Below are positions 40,655 through 48,179 of a stretch of 64,000 nucleotides of DNA, one piece after another. This DNA is from Thermophilibacter provencensis (GTDB taxonomy: Bacteria; Actinomycetota; Coriobacteriia; Coriobacteriales; Atopobiaceae), in contig NZ_JAUDEA010000003.1 of assembly GCF_030372065.1 (NCBI RefSeq), positions 62,001-126,000 of the forward strand, given 5' to 3'. Under the pieces are notes generated by a model. The model was given only the letters and a program-made list of their open reading frames with translations, searched no databases and was not told the DNA's origin. The position numbers and the translations under genes were made by a program. Numbering within the stretch: position 1 is the stretch's first letter; the number at the start of each line of letters is the position of its first letter.

Positions 40655-41593
40655 CTACACCTTGAGGTAGCGCCTCATGGCGATAGCAGAGCCAAACAGG
40701 CCGATCACAACGCCAATCACCAGCAGGATGCCAAACGTGGCATAGAGCGTGGCGGTCGGAATCTCAAACGAGAGGAACGAGAGGTTGCTCGCGAGCGCCG
40801 GCATCACAACGCTCATGCCGCCGGCAAGGGCAGCAATGGCGAGAAGCGCGGCGATGAGGGCCTCGAGCGTGCCCTCCATGACGAAGGGCCCGCGGATGAA
40901 GCCGTTGGACGCGCCAACGAGACGCATGATGGCGATCTCGCGACGGCGCGCCGTGATGGCGAGGCGAATCGTGTTGTTGATGAACACGAAGGCCACAAAC
41001 GTCAGCAGGGCAACGAGGATGACCGCGCCAAAGCGAATGTAGTTCGTGAACTCGAGCAGGCGCTCGACGGTGCCCTGGCCATAGAGGACGTCCTCGGTGG
41101 CGCTGGTCGTGGGGTCGTCGGCGCCGTCGCGAATCTGGGCGAAGGTGGGGTCAGAAGCGACCTTCTCGGCGGTGGCCTGGACCTGCTGCGCGTCCGTCAG
41201 GCGAATGACGAGGGAGGCGGGCAGGGGGTTCTCGCCGTCAAGCGCGGCGACGGCGTCGCTCGCGTTGCGGTTGGACATCGAGGTGCGGTACTCCTCGAGC
41301 GCCTCGTCCTTGGACTTGTAGGTCACGGACTCAACGTTGTCCCAGCTCTCGACCTCGGCCTTGAAGGCGTCAACGGAGGCCTGGTCGGCGTTGTCGGAGA
41401 GGAACGCCTGGATGGTGAGGCTGTCCTCAACGCCGCCGAGCACGCTGTTGATCATGGCGGAGCCAAGGATGAAGAGACCGATGATGAAGAGCGAGAGGAA
41501 GATCGTCACGATGGCGCCGAGGACGGTCGTCCAGTTGCGGCGAAAGTGATGACCCGCCTCGCGCAGGGAATAGCCAATGTTAGAGGGCGCCAT
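40655..41593 (-). CDS. ftsX: Cell-division ABC transporter permease FtsX
   Basis: A 312-residue membrane protein. A short cytoplasmic start (MAPSNIGYSLREAGHHFRRNWTTVLGAIVTIFLSLF) with the first helix is followed by a ~140-residue extracellular domain (SLTIQAFLSDNADQASVDAFKAEVESWDNVESV). Three C-terminal helices of the MacB/FtsX type complete it (FGAVILVALLTFVAFVFINNTIRLAITARRREIAIMRLVGAS). With FtsE it activates peptidoglycan hydrolases at division. Its ATG (41591-41593) overlaps the 3' end of ftsE by 14 bases. Confidence 0.95.
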   Translation of the reverse strand: MAPSNIGYSLREAGHHFRRNWTTVLGAIVTIFLSLFIIGLFILGSAMINSVLGGVEDSLTIQAFLSDNADQASVDAFKAEVESWDNVESVTYKSKDEALEEYRTSMSNRNASDAVAALDGENPLPASLVIRLTDAQQVQATAEKVASDPTFAQIRDGADDPTTSATEDVLYGQGTVERLLEFTNYIRFGAVILVALLTFVAFVFINNTIRLAITARRREIAIMRLVGASNGFIRGPFVMEGTLEALIAALLAIAALAGGMSVVMPALASNLSFLSFEIPTATLYATFGILLVIGVVIGLFGSAIAMRRYLKV

Positions 41594-42566
41594 AGTAGCC
41601 GTAGCCTCCCTTCTCCTGGTCGCGGACCACGTGGCCGGCCTCGAGCGCGATGACGCGCTTGCGCATGGAGTCGACCATCTCACGGTCGTGCGTCGCCATG
41701 ACGACGGTGGTGCCGGCGCGGTTGATGAGGTCGAGCAGCTTCATGATGCCGAGCGAGATCGCCGGGTCGAGGTTGCCCGTGGGCTCGTCGCAGACGAGCA
41801 GCGGGGGGCGGTTGACCATGGCGCGCGCAACGGAGACGCGCTGCTGCTCGCCGCCGGAGAGCTGGTCGGGGAAGTGCTGCATGCGCTCGGCAAGGCCAAC
41901 GAGGCGGAGCACCTCGGGGACCTGCGCCTTGACGACGGACTTGGGCTTGCCGATGCACTCGAGGGCAAAGGCGACGTTCTCGTAGACCGTCTTGTCCGGC
42001 AGGAGCTTGAAGTCCTGGTAGACGGTGCCAATCTGGCGACGGAGGTACGGAACCTTCTTGTTGCGCATCTTCGTGAGGTCCTGCCCGGCCACGATCACCT
42101 GGCCGGAGCTGGCCTTCAGCTCGCGCGTGATGAGGCGCAGAAGCGACGACTTGCCCGAGCCGGAGTGGCCGACGACAAAGACGAACTCGCCGGGGTAGAT
42201 GTCGAGGCTCACGTCATCGAGGGCGGGCTTGTTGGGCTGGGCCGGGTAGATGAGTGTGACGTTTTTGAACGACACGGTCGGGGTGCCGGTGCGCTGGACT
42301 GCCGGAGCGTCGTCCCCCGCAAGGGACGCGTAGACGCTGCCGCCGGTCGCAGGCTGGCTCTCGGAATCCGCAGGCTCCGACGCCGTCACCACGTGAACGG
42401 CCTCGGCGGCCTCCTCCGCCTGGGGGGTCTCGTCAGCAGCGGCGGGCGCGCTGACCTCCTCCGAGGTGGGGAGCTCGTCCTGCGGAGCCGTCTCGGGGAC
42501 GCTCACGGCATCAAGCGCCGCGTCCTCCGAGCCCTGTCGCTCAGTGCTGCGAAAATGACTGGCCAC
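41580..42566 (-). CDS. ftsE: Cell-division ATP-binding protein FtsE with acidic N-terminal extension
   Basis: A 328-residue protein. Residues ~100-328 are a normal FtsE ATPase: FVVGHSGSGKSSLLRL (Walker A), DQLSGGEQQRVSVARAMV (signature), LLVCDEPTGNLDP (Walker B), VVMATHDREMVD. The first ~95 residues form a low-complexity, strongly acidic, Ala/Glu/Pro-rich extension (PQDELPTSEEVSAPAAADE and similar) that typical 225-residue FtsE proteins lack. The start is a GTG at 42564-42566 with AAGGAGC upstream. I see no alternative start with a ribosome site nearer the ATPase core, so the extension is probably real. It is cotranscribed with ftsX. Confidence 0.93.
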   Translation of the reverse strand: MASHFRSTERQGSEDAALDAVSVPETAPQDELPTSEEVSAPAAADETPQAEEAAEAVHVVTASEPADSESQPATGGSVYASLAGDDAPAVQRTGTPTVSFKNVTLIYPAQPNKPALDDVSLDIYPGEFVFVVGHSGSGKSSLLRLITRELKASSGQVIVAGQDLTKMRNKKVPYLRRQIGTVYQDFKLLPDKTVYENVAFALECIGKPKSVVKAQVPEVLRLVGLAERMQHFPDQLSGGEQQRVSVARAMVNRPPLLVCDEPTGNLDPAISLGIMKLLDLINRAGTTVVMATHDREMVDSMRKRVIALEAGHVVRDQEKGGYGYYGAL

Positions 42567-42661
42567 AGAAGCTCCTTCTTATGCTCAAGATGGACAAATA
42601 CGCACATAGTCTAGCAAAGGGGCCGCTTGTCAACGGTTATTCCAGTCAAAACCCATATGTG

Positions 42662-42692
42662 TGTCCACTTTGTACCGGGTACAAAGCGGACG
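42662..42692. repeat. Family E palindromic repeat
   Basis: TGTCCACTTTGTACC and GGTACAAAGCGGACG form a 15-base-pair stem with a C/G change in the right arm and a one-base centre. It lies between ftsE and the transketolase terminator hairpin. The other copy is inside acpS. Confidence 0.82.
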
Positions 42693-42695
42693 CAA

Positions 42696-42728
42696 GGGGG
42701 CGGGGCCGCTCACCTGCGACCCCGCCCC
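42696..42728 (-). terminator. GC-rich hairpin after the transketolase operon
   Basis: GGGGGCGGGG (42696-42705) and CCCCGCCCC (42720-42728) form a stem with a 14-base loop, 22 bases after the stop of the last operon gene. The T run is absent, so it may act together with the adjacent family E repeat. Confidence 0.5.
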
Positions 42729-42750
42729 GGATGCTCGCTATTCTCGGCGC

Positions 42751-43689
42751 CTAGGCGAGAAGGGCCTCGACCTCGCGGATGATACCGGCAGCGTCGAGGT
42801 TGTACTTGTGGAGCAGGTCCACGGCGGGGCCGGACTCGCCGAAGACGTCGTTGACGCCCAGCTTGCGCGTGGGCACCGGGCTCTCGGCAAGCGCGGCGAG
42901 CACCGCGTCGCCCAGGCCGCCGATCACGGAGTGCTCCTCGGCGGTGACCACGCGCCCGGTCTTGTGGGCGCTCGCGCGGACGAGCTCCTCGTCGAGCGGC
43001 TTGATCGTGTGGATGTTGATGACCTCGGCGGAGACGCCCCTCTCGGCGAGGGTGTCGGCCGCCTCGAGCGCCGCCTGGACCATGAGGCCGCAGGCCACGA
43101 TCGTGACGTCGGTGCCCTCGCGCAGCACGATGCCGCGCCCGAGCTCGAACTCGTAGGTCTCCGGGTCGTTGAAGACCGGGACGGCCAGGCGGCCGAAGCG
43201 CAGGTACATGGGGCCGTCGGTCTCGTAGGCGGCGCGCACGGCGGCCTTGGCCTCCACGTCGTCCGCGGGGACGACGACGGTCATGCCCGGGATGGTGCGC
43301 ATGAGGGCGATGTCCTCGTTGCACTGGTGGGTGGCGCCGTCCTCGCCCACGGAGATGCCGGCGTGGGTGGCGCCGATCTTCACGTTGAGGTGCGGGTAGC
43401 CGATGGAGTTGCGCACGACCTCGAAGGCGCGACCGGCGGCGAACATCGCGAAGGTGCTCGCGAAGGCCACGCGGCCCGTGGTGGCGATGCCGGCGGCGAG
43501 GCCCATGAGGTCCTGCTCGGCGATGCCCGCGTCGAAGAAGCGGTCCGGGTAGGCGGCCTTGAACTTGCCGGTCTGCGTGGCGGCGGCGAGGTCGGCGTCG
43601 AGGACCACGAAGTCGTCGTGCTCGGCGGCGAGCTCCACGAGCGCCTCGCCGTAGCTCTGGCGGGTGGCCACCTTCTTCACGTCTGCCAT
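42751..43689 (-). CDS. Transketolase, C-terminal subunit
   Basis: A 312-residue half transketolase holding the pyrimidine-binding and C-terminal domains: ATRQSYGEALVELAAEHDDFVVLDADLAAATQTGKF, RFFDAGIAEQDLMGLAAGIATTGRVAFASTFAMFAAGRAFE (catalytic Glu in GIAEQ), VGEDGATHQCNEDIALMRTIPGMTVV, and the C-terminal VVTAEEHSVIGGLGDAVLAALAE. With the N-terminal subunit it forms the thiamine-diphosphate enzyme of the non-oxidative pentose phosphate pathway. It starts one base after the stop of the N-terminal subunit gene. Confidence 0.94.
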   Translation of the reverse strand: MADVKKVATRQSYGEALVELAAEHDDFVVLDADLAAATQTGKFKAAYPDRFFDAGIAEQDLMGLAAGIATTGRVAFASTFAMFAAGRAFEVVRNSIGYPHLNVKIGATHAGISVGEDGATHQCNEDIALMRTIPGMTVVVPADDVEAKAAVRAAYETDGPMYLRFGRLAVPVFNDPETYEFELGRGIVLREGTDVTIVACGLMVQAALEAADTLAERGVSAEVINIHTIKPLDEELVRASAHKTGRVVTAEEHSVIGGLGDAVLAALAESPVPTRKLGVNDVFGESGPAVDLLHKYNLDAAGIIREVEALLA

Positions 43690-43690
43690 G

Positions 43691-44521
43691 CTAGAGCTCC
43701 TTTCCCGCGGCCTCGAGCTCGGCCATGGCCTGGGCGAACTCGTCGTCGTTGGGCGCCTTGCCGTGCCAGCCCACCTGGCCCTCCATGAACGAGACGCCCT
43801 TGCCCTTGACGGTCTCGGCGACGATGCACACCGGCTGCCCCGTGACCCCGCGGGCCTCCTCGAAGGCGGCGCGGACCTGGGCCATGTCGTTTCCGTCGGC
43901 GAGCTCGATGACGTGGAACTTGAAGGCGCGGAACTTGTCGGCGATGGGCATCGCGGAGTTGACCTCCTCGATGGTGCCGTCGATCTGCAGGCCGTTGTGG
44001 TCCACGATCACCACGAGGTTGTCGAGGGCGCGGTTGCCCGCGAACATCGCGGCCTCCCAGACCATGCCCTCCTCGATCTCGCCGTCGCCGAGCAGCGCGA
44101 AGACGCGCCAGTCGTCGCCCCAGTGCTTGGCGGCGAGCGCCATGCCGGCGGCGGCGGAGACGCCCTGGCCGAGCGAGCCGGTGGACATGTCCACGCCCGG
44201 GGTGTCGTTCATGTTGGGGTGGCCCTGCAGGTGGCTGCCGATGTGGCGCAGGGTCTCGAGGTCCCCCTTGGGGAAGAAGCCGCGCTCGGCGAGCGTCGCG
44301 TAGAGCGCGGGGGCGCAGTGGCCCTTGGAGAGGACGAAGCGGTCGCGCCCCTCCCAGCGGGGCTCGTCCGGGCGGACGTTCATCTCCTCAAAGTACAGGT
44401 AGGTCAGGATGTCTGCCGCGCCGAGCGAGCCGCCCGGGTGGCCGGACTTGGCCGCGTGCGTGCCCACGAGGATGCCCTTGCGGACCTCGTTGGCAACGCG
44501 CGCGAGCTCTGCGTCTGTCAT
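43691..44521 (-). CDS. Transketolase, N-terminal subunit
   Basis: A 276-residue subunit holding the thiamine-pyrophosphate-binding domain: SGHPGGSLGAADILTYLYFEEMN, RDRFVLSKGHCAPALYATLAERGFF, DMSTGSLGQGVSAAAGMALAAKHWG, and the metal/diphosphate motif ALLGDGEIEEGMVWEAAMFAGNRALDNLVVIVDHNGLQIDG. The ATG at 44519-44521 has AAGGAGG. It is encoded between transaldolase and the C-terminal subunit; the pair replaces a single-chain transketolase here. Confidence 0.94.
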   Translation of the reverse strand: MTDAELARVANEVRKGILVGTHAAKSGHPGGSLGAADILTYLYFEEMNVRPDEPRWEGRDRFVLSKGHCAPALYATLAERGFFPKGDLETLRHIGSHLQGHPNMNDTPGVDMSTGSLGQGVSAAAGMALAAKHWGDDWRVFALLGDGEIEEGMVWEAAMFAGNRALDNLVVIVDHNGLQIDGTIEEVNSAMPIADKFRAFKFHVIELADGNDMAQVRAAFEEARGVTGQPVCIVAETVKGKGVSFMEGQVGWHGKAPNDDEFAQAMAELEAAGKEL

Positions 44522-44564
44522 GTGTGCCTCCTTCTGGGGTGTCCGGTTCTTCTCGCCGGCGCGC

Positions 44565-45248
44565 CTACTGGGCGGCCACTACCTTGGCCCAGTCGGCGTC
44601 GAAGGCCGCCATGCCCTGGTCGGTAAGCGGGTGCTTGAGGCACTTCTTGAGCGCGCCGAAGGGCACGGTGGCGATGTCGGCGCCCATGAGGGCGGCCTGC
44701 GTCACGTGGTTGGGTGTGCGCACGGAGGCGGTGATGATCTCCACCTGGTCGTCGACGTTCTTGCCGGACCAGTCGTAGTTGCCGATGCAGGTCACCACGT
44801 CGGCGAGCTGGGAGATGCCGTCCTCGGCGATGTCGTCAAAGCGGCCGACAAACGGGGAGATGTAGCGCGCGCCCGCGTTGGCGGCGAGAAGGGCCTGCGG
44901 GGCCGAGAAGACCAGCGTCATGTTGACGCGGACGCCCTCGGAGGCGAGCTGGTGCGTGGCGGCGAGCGCCTCGGCGCAGATCGGGAGCTTGACGACGATG
45001 TTGGGAGCGAGCGCGGAGAGGCGGCGGCCGTCGGCGATCATGTCCTCGGTGGTCTTGGCCTGGGACTCGGCGGAGACGGGGAGCCCCTCGCACATCTCGG
45101 CGATCTTGACCATGTGGGCCTCAAAGTCGGCGAGCTTGCCGCCGGTGCGCGCGTAGAGCGACGGGTTGGTGGTCACGCCCGCCAGACAGCCCCAGGAGAG
45201 GGCCTCGCGGATCTCGTCGAGGTCGGCGGTGTCGATGAAGAACTTCAT
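44565..45248 (-). CDS. Transaldolase / fructose-6-phosphate aldolase family protein
   Basis: A 227-residue TalC/FSA-type aldolase. MKFFIDTADLDEIREALSWGCLAGVTTNPSL is the classical start. Lys87 in NIVVKLPICAEAL is the Schiff-base lysine, and VNMTLVFSAPQALLAANAGARYISPFVGRFDDIA and VPFGALKKCLKHPLTDQGMAAFDADW follow. The short size puts it with fructose-6-phosphate aldolases and small transaldolases; the two cannot be told apart here. It works with the downstream transketolase halves in pentose conversion. The ATG is at 45246-45248. Confidence 0.92.
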   Translation of the reverse strand: MKFFIDTADLDEIREALSWGCLAGVTTNPSLYARTGGKLADFEAHMVKIAEMCEGLPVSAESQAKTTEDMIADGRRLSALAPNIVVKLPICAEALAATHQLASEGVRVNMTLVFSAPQALLAANAGARYISPFVGRFDDIAEDGISQLADVVTCIGNYDWSGKNVDDQVEIITASVRTPNHVTQAALMGADIATVPFGALKKCLKHPLTDQGMAAFDADWAKVVAAQ

Positions 45249-45273
45249 GTCGAGCTCCCTTCACGTTTGCGTT

Positions 45274-45335
45274 TTATGACAAGTTACCCTGTCACCCTTG
45301 TCATGATGACAGTTTACCCTGTCACTTTTGTCAGG
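45274..45335. repeat. Two family B repeat units in tandem
   Basis: The first unit contains TACCCTGTCACCCTTGTC and the second TACCCTGTCACTTTTGTC, separated by ATGATGACAGT. They fill the gap between the PTS IIB and transaldolase genes and end one base before the IIB stop codon (45337-45339). Confidence 0.78.
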
Positions 45336-45336
45336 T

Positions 45337-45630
45337 TTAGGCGCGGGCGTCGAGCCACGAAACGAGCTTCTGCTTGATCTCGTCTTTGTCCACGATGTTG
45401 GTTATACCCACGGAGCTCGGAACGCGCGGGTCCGCCTCGAGCTCGCCCACGAGGTCCGTCATGGTGATGACGAGGTCCCCGTCAAACTCGGAGAGCTCGT
45501 CCACGCTGCCGTGACGGGTCTCGATGGGAAGCCCCTCCTCGGCAATGACCTGCTTGCACTTGGCCTCGAGCATCATCGAGGAGCCGATTCCCGCACGGCA
45601 GCAGACGAGCGCACGATACACCTTTGGCAT
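45337..45630 (-). CDS. PTS system IIB component (ascorbate/galactitol type)
   Basis: A 97-residue phosphotransferase IIB protein. The phospho-cysteine is in ALVCCRAGIGSSMMLEAKCK (Cys11, followed by the GIGSS phosphate loop), and the remainder (DLVITMTDLVGELEADPRVPSSVGITNIVDKDEIKQKL) fits SgaB/GatB proteins. The ATG overlaps the TGA of the IIA gene (ATGA/TGATG arrangement), so they are translationally coupled. No IIC membrane component is encoded next to it. Confidence 0.87.
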   Translation of the reverse strand: MPKVYRALVCCRAGIGSSMMLEAKCKQVIAEEGLPIETRHGSVDELSEFDGDLVITMTDLVGELEADPRVPSSVGITNIVDKDEIKQKLVSWLDARA

Positions 45631-46082
45631 CAGAGTCTCCCTTCCTTGGCCTTGACCAGCTCGACGACCTTCGCCGGCGTCTTGGCGCGGTCGAGCTGCG
45701 CAAAGAAGTCGGCGTCGGACAGAATCTCAACAAGGGACTGCAGCGCCCCCAGATGGCCGTCGTCATCGGTTGCCGAGAGCGGGAAGAGGTAGCGCACCGG
45801 GTCGTTGGCGCTGCCAAACTCAACGGGCTCCCTCAGCGTGACAACGCCCACCGCCGGCTCGAGCGCGCCGCACTCGGGGCGCGCGTGGGGCAGCGCCACG
45901 TGCGGCGCAATGACAATATAGGGACCAAGATCCTTCACGCCGGAAATGATGTCCTCAACGTAGCTCGGGGCAATCTTCCCCGCGTCGAGCAGCGGTCGCG
46001 TTGACGTCCTGACGGCGTCCTCCCAGTCGTCCGCCTCGACGCCCAGTTGGACAAATCCCTCATCGAGAAGATCGCTCAGCAT
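45630..46082 (-). CDS. PTS system IIA component (fructose/ascorbate type)
   Basis: A 150-residue cytoplasmic phosphocarrier. The active histidine lies in VIAPHVALPHARPECGA (His66 in LPHARP, with His61 in support), followed by VGVVTLREPVEFGSANDPVRYLFPLSATDDDGHLGALQSLVEIL. These motifs are typical of PTS IIA type 2. I chose the ATG at 46080-46082 (MLSDLLDEGFVQLG); an in-frame upstream start would add about 18 residues with no family similarity. It is the first gene of IIA-IIB-transaldolase-transketolase halves. The missing IIC is unusual. Confidence 0.86.
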   Translation of the reverse strand: MLSDLLDEGFVQLGVEADDWEDAVRTSTRPLLDAGKIAPSYVEDIISGVKDLGPYIVIAPHVALPHARPECGALEPAVGVVTLREPVEFGSANDPVRYLFPLSATDDDGHLGALQSLVEILSDADFFAQLDRAKTPAKVVELVKAKEGRL

Positions 46083-46191
46083 GTCACTCGCTCCGTCTCT
46101 CCTGCCACGCGCGCTGCGCGGGCCCACGGCCACCATCCTGATAGTGTGTCATGAAACGAAGCGGCGGGCGTCGACTTCCGCCAGCGGTCGG

Positions 46192-47067
46192 TCAACCGGT
46201 AATCTGATGGAACCCCTCGCCAAAGGCCTCGTGCACCTCGGAGATGATCACGATTGCCTCGGGGTCGCACACGGTCACAATCTGCTTGAGGCGCATGACC
46301 TCAGAGCGCCCGAGCACGCAGAGAAGGACGGGGCGCTCCTTGCCACTCCAGACGCCGCGCGCCTGGAGCTCGGTGCAGCCGCGGTTGAGCGTGTAGAGGA
46401 TCTCGTTGGCAATCTCCGCGTGCTTCTCGGAGATGATGTAGGCCGCTCGCGCCGAGCGGGGCCCGTCCACCACGGCATCTATCACCTTGCCGCTGATGAA
46501 CATCGCCACGGCTGCGTAGAGCGCCTGCTCGATGGAGAAGACCGTGGCGGAGAAGGCGATGATGACGCCGTCCACGATGATGACCGCAACGCCCACGGGG
46601 ATGCCCGTCCTGCCGGAGAGCACCTGGGCCACGATGTCGGTGCCGCCGGTGTTGCCGCCGGTGCGAAACACCAGGCCAAGGCCTATGCCCGTAATGACGC
46701 CGCCCCAGAGGGCGCACAGCAGGAGGTCATTCTCGCCGCCCAGGACGGGAAGAACGGGCACGAGGGCGTCCGTGAGCACGCCGCACGCGATGATACCGGC
46801 CACGGTCCGCGCGATGTAGCCCTTGTCGCCCGAGCGCACGACGAGCGCCATGAGCAGGGCGTTCATGACGATGGTCTGAAGGCCGACGGGCAGCGTGAAC
46901 CCCACGGACTCGGCAATGGCGGAAAAGACCGTCGCCAGGCCCGTGACGCCTCCCGCCGCCAGGCCGTAGGGAATCTCAAAGCAGTCCACACCCACGGCAA
47001 AGAGGGCCGAGCCAACCACGATGAAGAGGGCGTCGCGCACGACGGTGCGCCAGGGCACGCGACTCAC
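46192..47067 (-). CDS. YitT family membrane protein
   Basis: A 291-residue protein with about five membrane helices (ALFIVVGSALFAVGVDCF, LAAGGVTGLATVFSA, TIVMNALLMALVV, LCALWGGVITGIGLGLVFRTGGNTGGTDIVAQVLS) and a C-terminal cytoplasmic DUF2179 domain (AYIISEKHAEIANEILYTLNRGCTELQARGVWSGKERPVLLCVLGRSEVMRLKQIV). The role of the family is not firmly known. Its GTG start overlaps the TGA of prfB as GTGA, so it is coupled to it. Confidence 0.9.
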   Translation of the reverse strand: MSRVPWRTVVRDALFIVVGSALFAVGVDCFEIPYGLAAGGVTGLATVFSAIAESVGFTLPVGLQTIVMNALLMALVVRSGDKGYIARTVAGIIACGVLTDALVPVLPVLGGENDLLLCALWGGVITGIGLGLVFRTGGNTGGTDIVAQVLSGRTGIPVGVAVIIVDGVIIAFSATVFSIEQALYAAVAMFISGKVIDAVVDGPRSARAAYIISEKHAEIANEILYTLNRGCTELQARGVWSGKERPVLLCVLGRSEVMRLKQIVTVCDPEAIVIISEVHEAFGEGFHQITG

Positions 47068-48179
47068 GAGTCCCGTCCTCCCCCAACGAGCCAGCGATGG
47101 TAGCCAACAATGAAGGGGTCGAGGTCGCCGTCATCGAGGACGGAGTCCACGTTGCCCGTCTCCACGCCGGTGCGCAGGTCCTTGACGAGCTGGTACGGGT
47201 AGAGGACGTAGCTCCTGATCTGGTTGCCAAAGCCGATGTCGTGCTTGGGGCCGCGCAGCTCGTCGAGCTCCTCGGCGCGGCGCGCGAGCTCCATCTCGTA
47301 GAGGCGGCTCCTGAGCACGCTCATGGCAAACGCCTTGTTCTGGAGCTGGCTGCGCTCGTTCTGGCAGGTGACCACGATACCCGTGGGCAGGTGCGTGATG
47401 CGCACCGCGGAGTCCGTGGTGTTGACGCCCTGGCCACCGTGGCCCGAGGCGTGATAGACGTCGATGCGAAGATCATTGGGGTCAATCTCGACCTCAACGT
47501 CATCGGGGAGCACGGGCAGCACCTCAACGCCGGCAAACGTGGTCTGGCGGCGCTTCTTGGCGTCGGTGGGCGAGATGCGCACCAGGCGATGGACGCCCTG
47601 CTCGGCGCGCAGCATCCCGTAGGCGTTCCTGCCGCTCACGGTGAAGGTGGCGCGATCGAGACCGATGACCTCGCCGGGCTCGGCGTCGTTGACGGTGACC
47701 TTCCAGCCGCGGCGCTCGCAGTAGCGCTGGTACATGCGGAAGAGCATCTCGCACCAGTCCTGCGCCTCAAGGCCGCCCTGCCCCGGCGTCACGGTGACGA
47801 TGGCGTCACCGTGGTCGAGCTCGTCCGTGAACCAGCTCGAGAGCTCCAGCTCGGAGAGGTCGTGCTCGAGCGATTCCGCAAGATGGGCGGCCTCGGCGAG
47901 AAGGTCCTCGTCGTCGGTCTCGTCCGCCAGCTCAAGGGCAGCGGAGGCGTCCTCGAGCTTCTCGCGTGCGGACTCGATGCCCGCCACGGAGTCACGGGCG
48001 GCGGAGAGCTGCTCCATGACGGCGCGCGCGGCCTCGGCATTATCCCAGAAGCCCGGCTCGGCGCTCTTTGCCTCGAGCTCGGAGACCTTGCCCCTGAGCT
48101 CCTCTATGTGGAGGTATCCCTCGACCTCGTCGAGCCGGCTGGCCAGCGCGGCGAGGTCGGGCCTGCTCGTATCCGCCAT
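47064..48179 (-). CDS. prfB: Peptide chain release factor 2
   Basis: A 371-residue RF2. The GGQ motif (248-250, in YHASGHGGQGVNTTDSAVRITHLPTG) triggers peptide release, and RNAYGMLRAEQGVHRLVRIS is typical of RF2. Two points are odd. The stop-codon reading tripeptide, SPF in most RF2 proteins, is SPT here (203-205, RISPTDAKKRRQTTF). There is also no programmed frameshift: the frame is open from the ATG at 48177-48179. UGA is in normal use as a stop in this window (several genes end in TGA). It lies between secA and yitT, a common order in Gram-positives. Confidence 0.94.
   Translation of the reverse strand: MADTSRPDLAALASRLDEVEGYLHIEELRGKVSELEAKSAEPGFWDNAEAARAVMEQLSAARDSVAGIESAREKLEDASAALELADETDDEDLLAEAAHLAESLEHDLSELELSSWFTDELDHGDAIVTVTPGQGGLEAQDWCEMLFRMYQRYCERRGWKVTVNDAEPGEVIGLDRATFTVSGRNAYGMLRAEQGVHRLVRISPTDAKKRRQTTFAGVEVLPVLPDDVEVEIDPNDLRIDVYHASGHGGQGVNTTDSAVRITHLPTGIVVTCQNERSQLQNKAFAMSVLRSRLYEMELARRAEELDELRGPKHDIGFGNQIRSYVLYPYQLVKDLRTGVETGNVDSVLDDGDLDPFIVGYHRWLVGGGRDS

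Noticed and set aside
47064-48179. Programmed +1 frameshift in prfB
   Set aside because: The reading frame is continuous from the ATG; no internal in-frame UGA occurs near codon 25.
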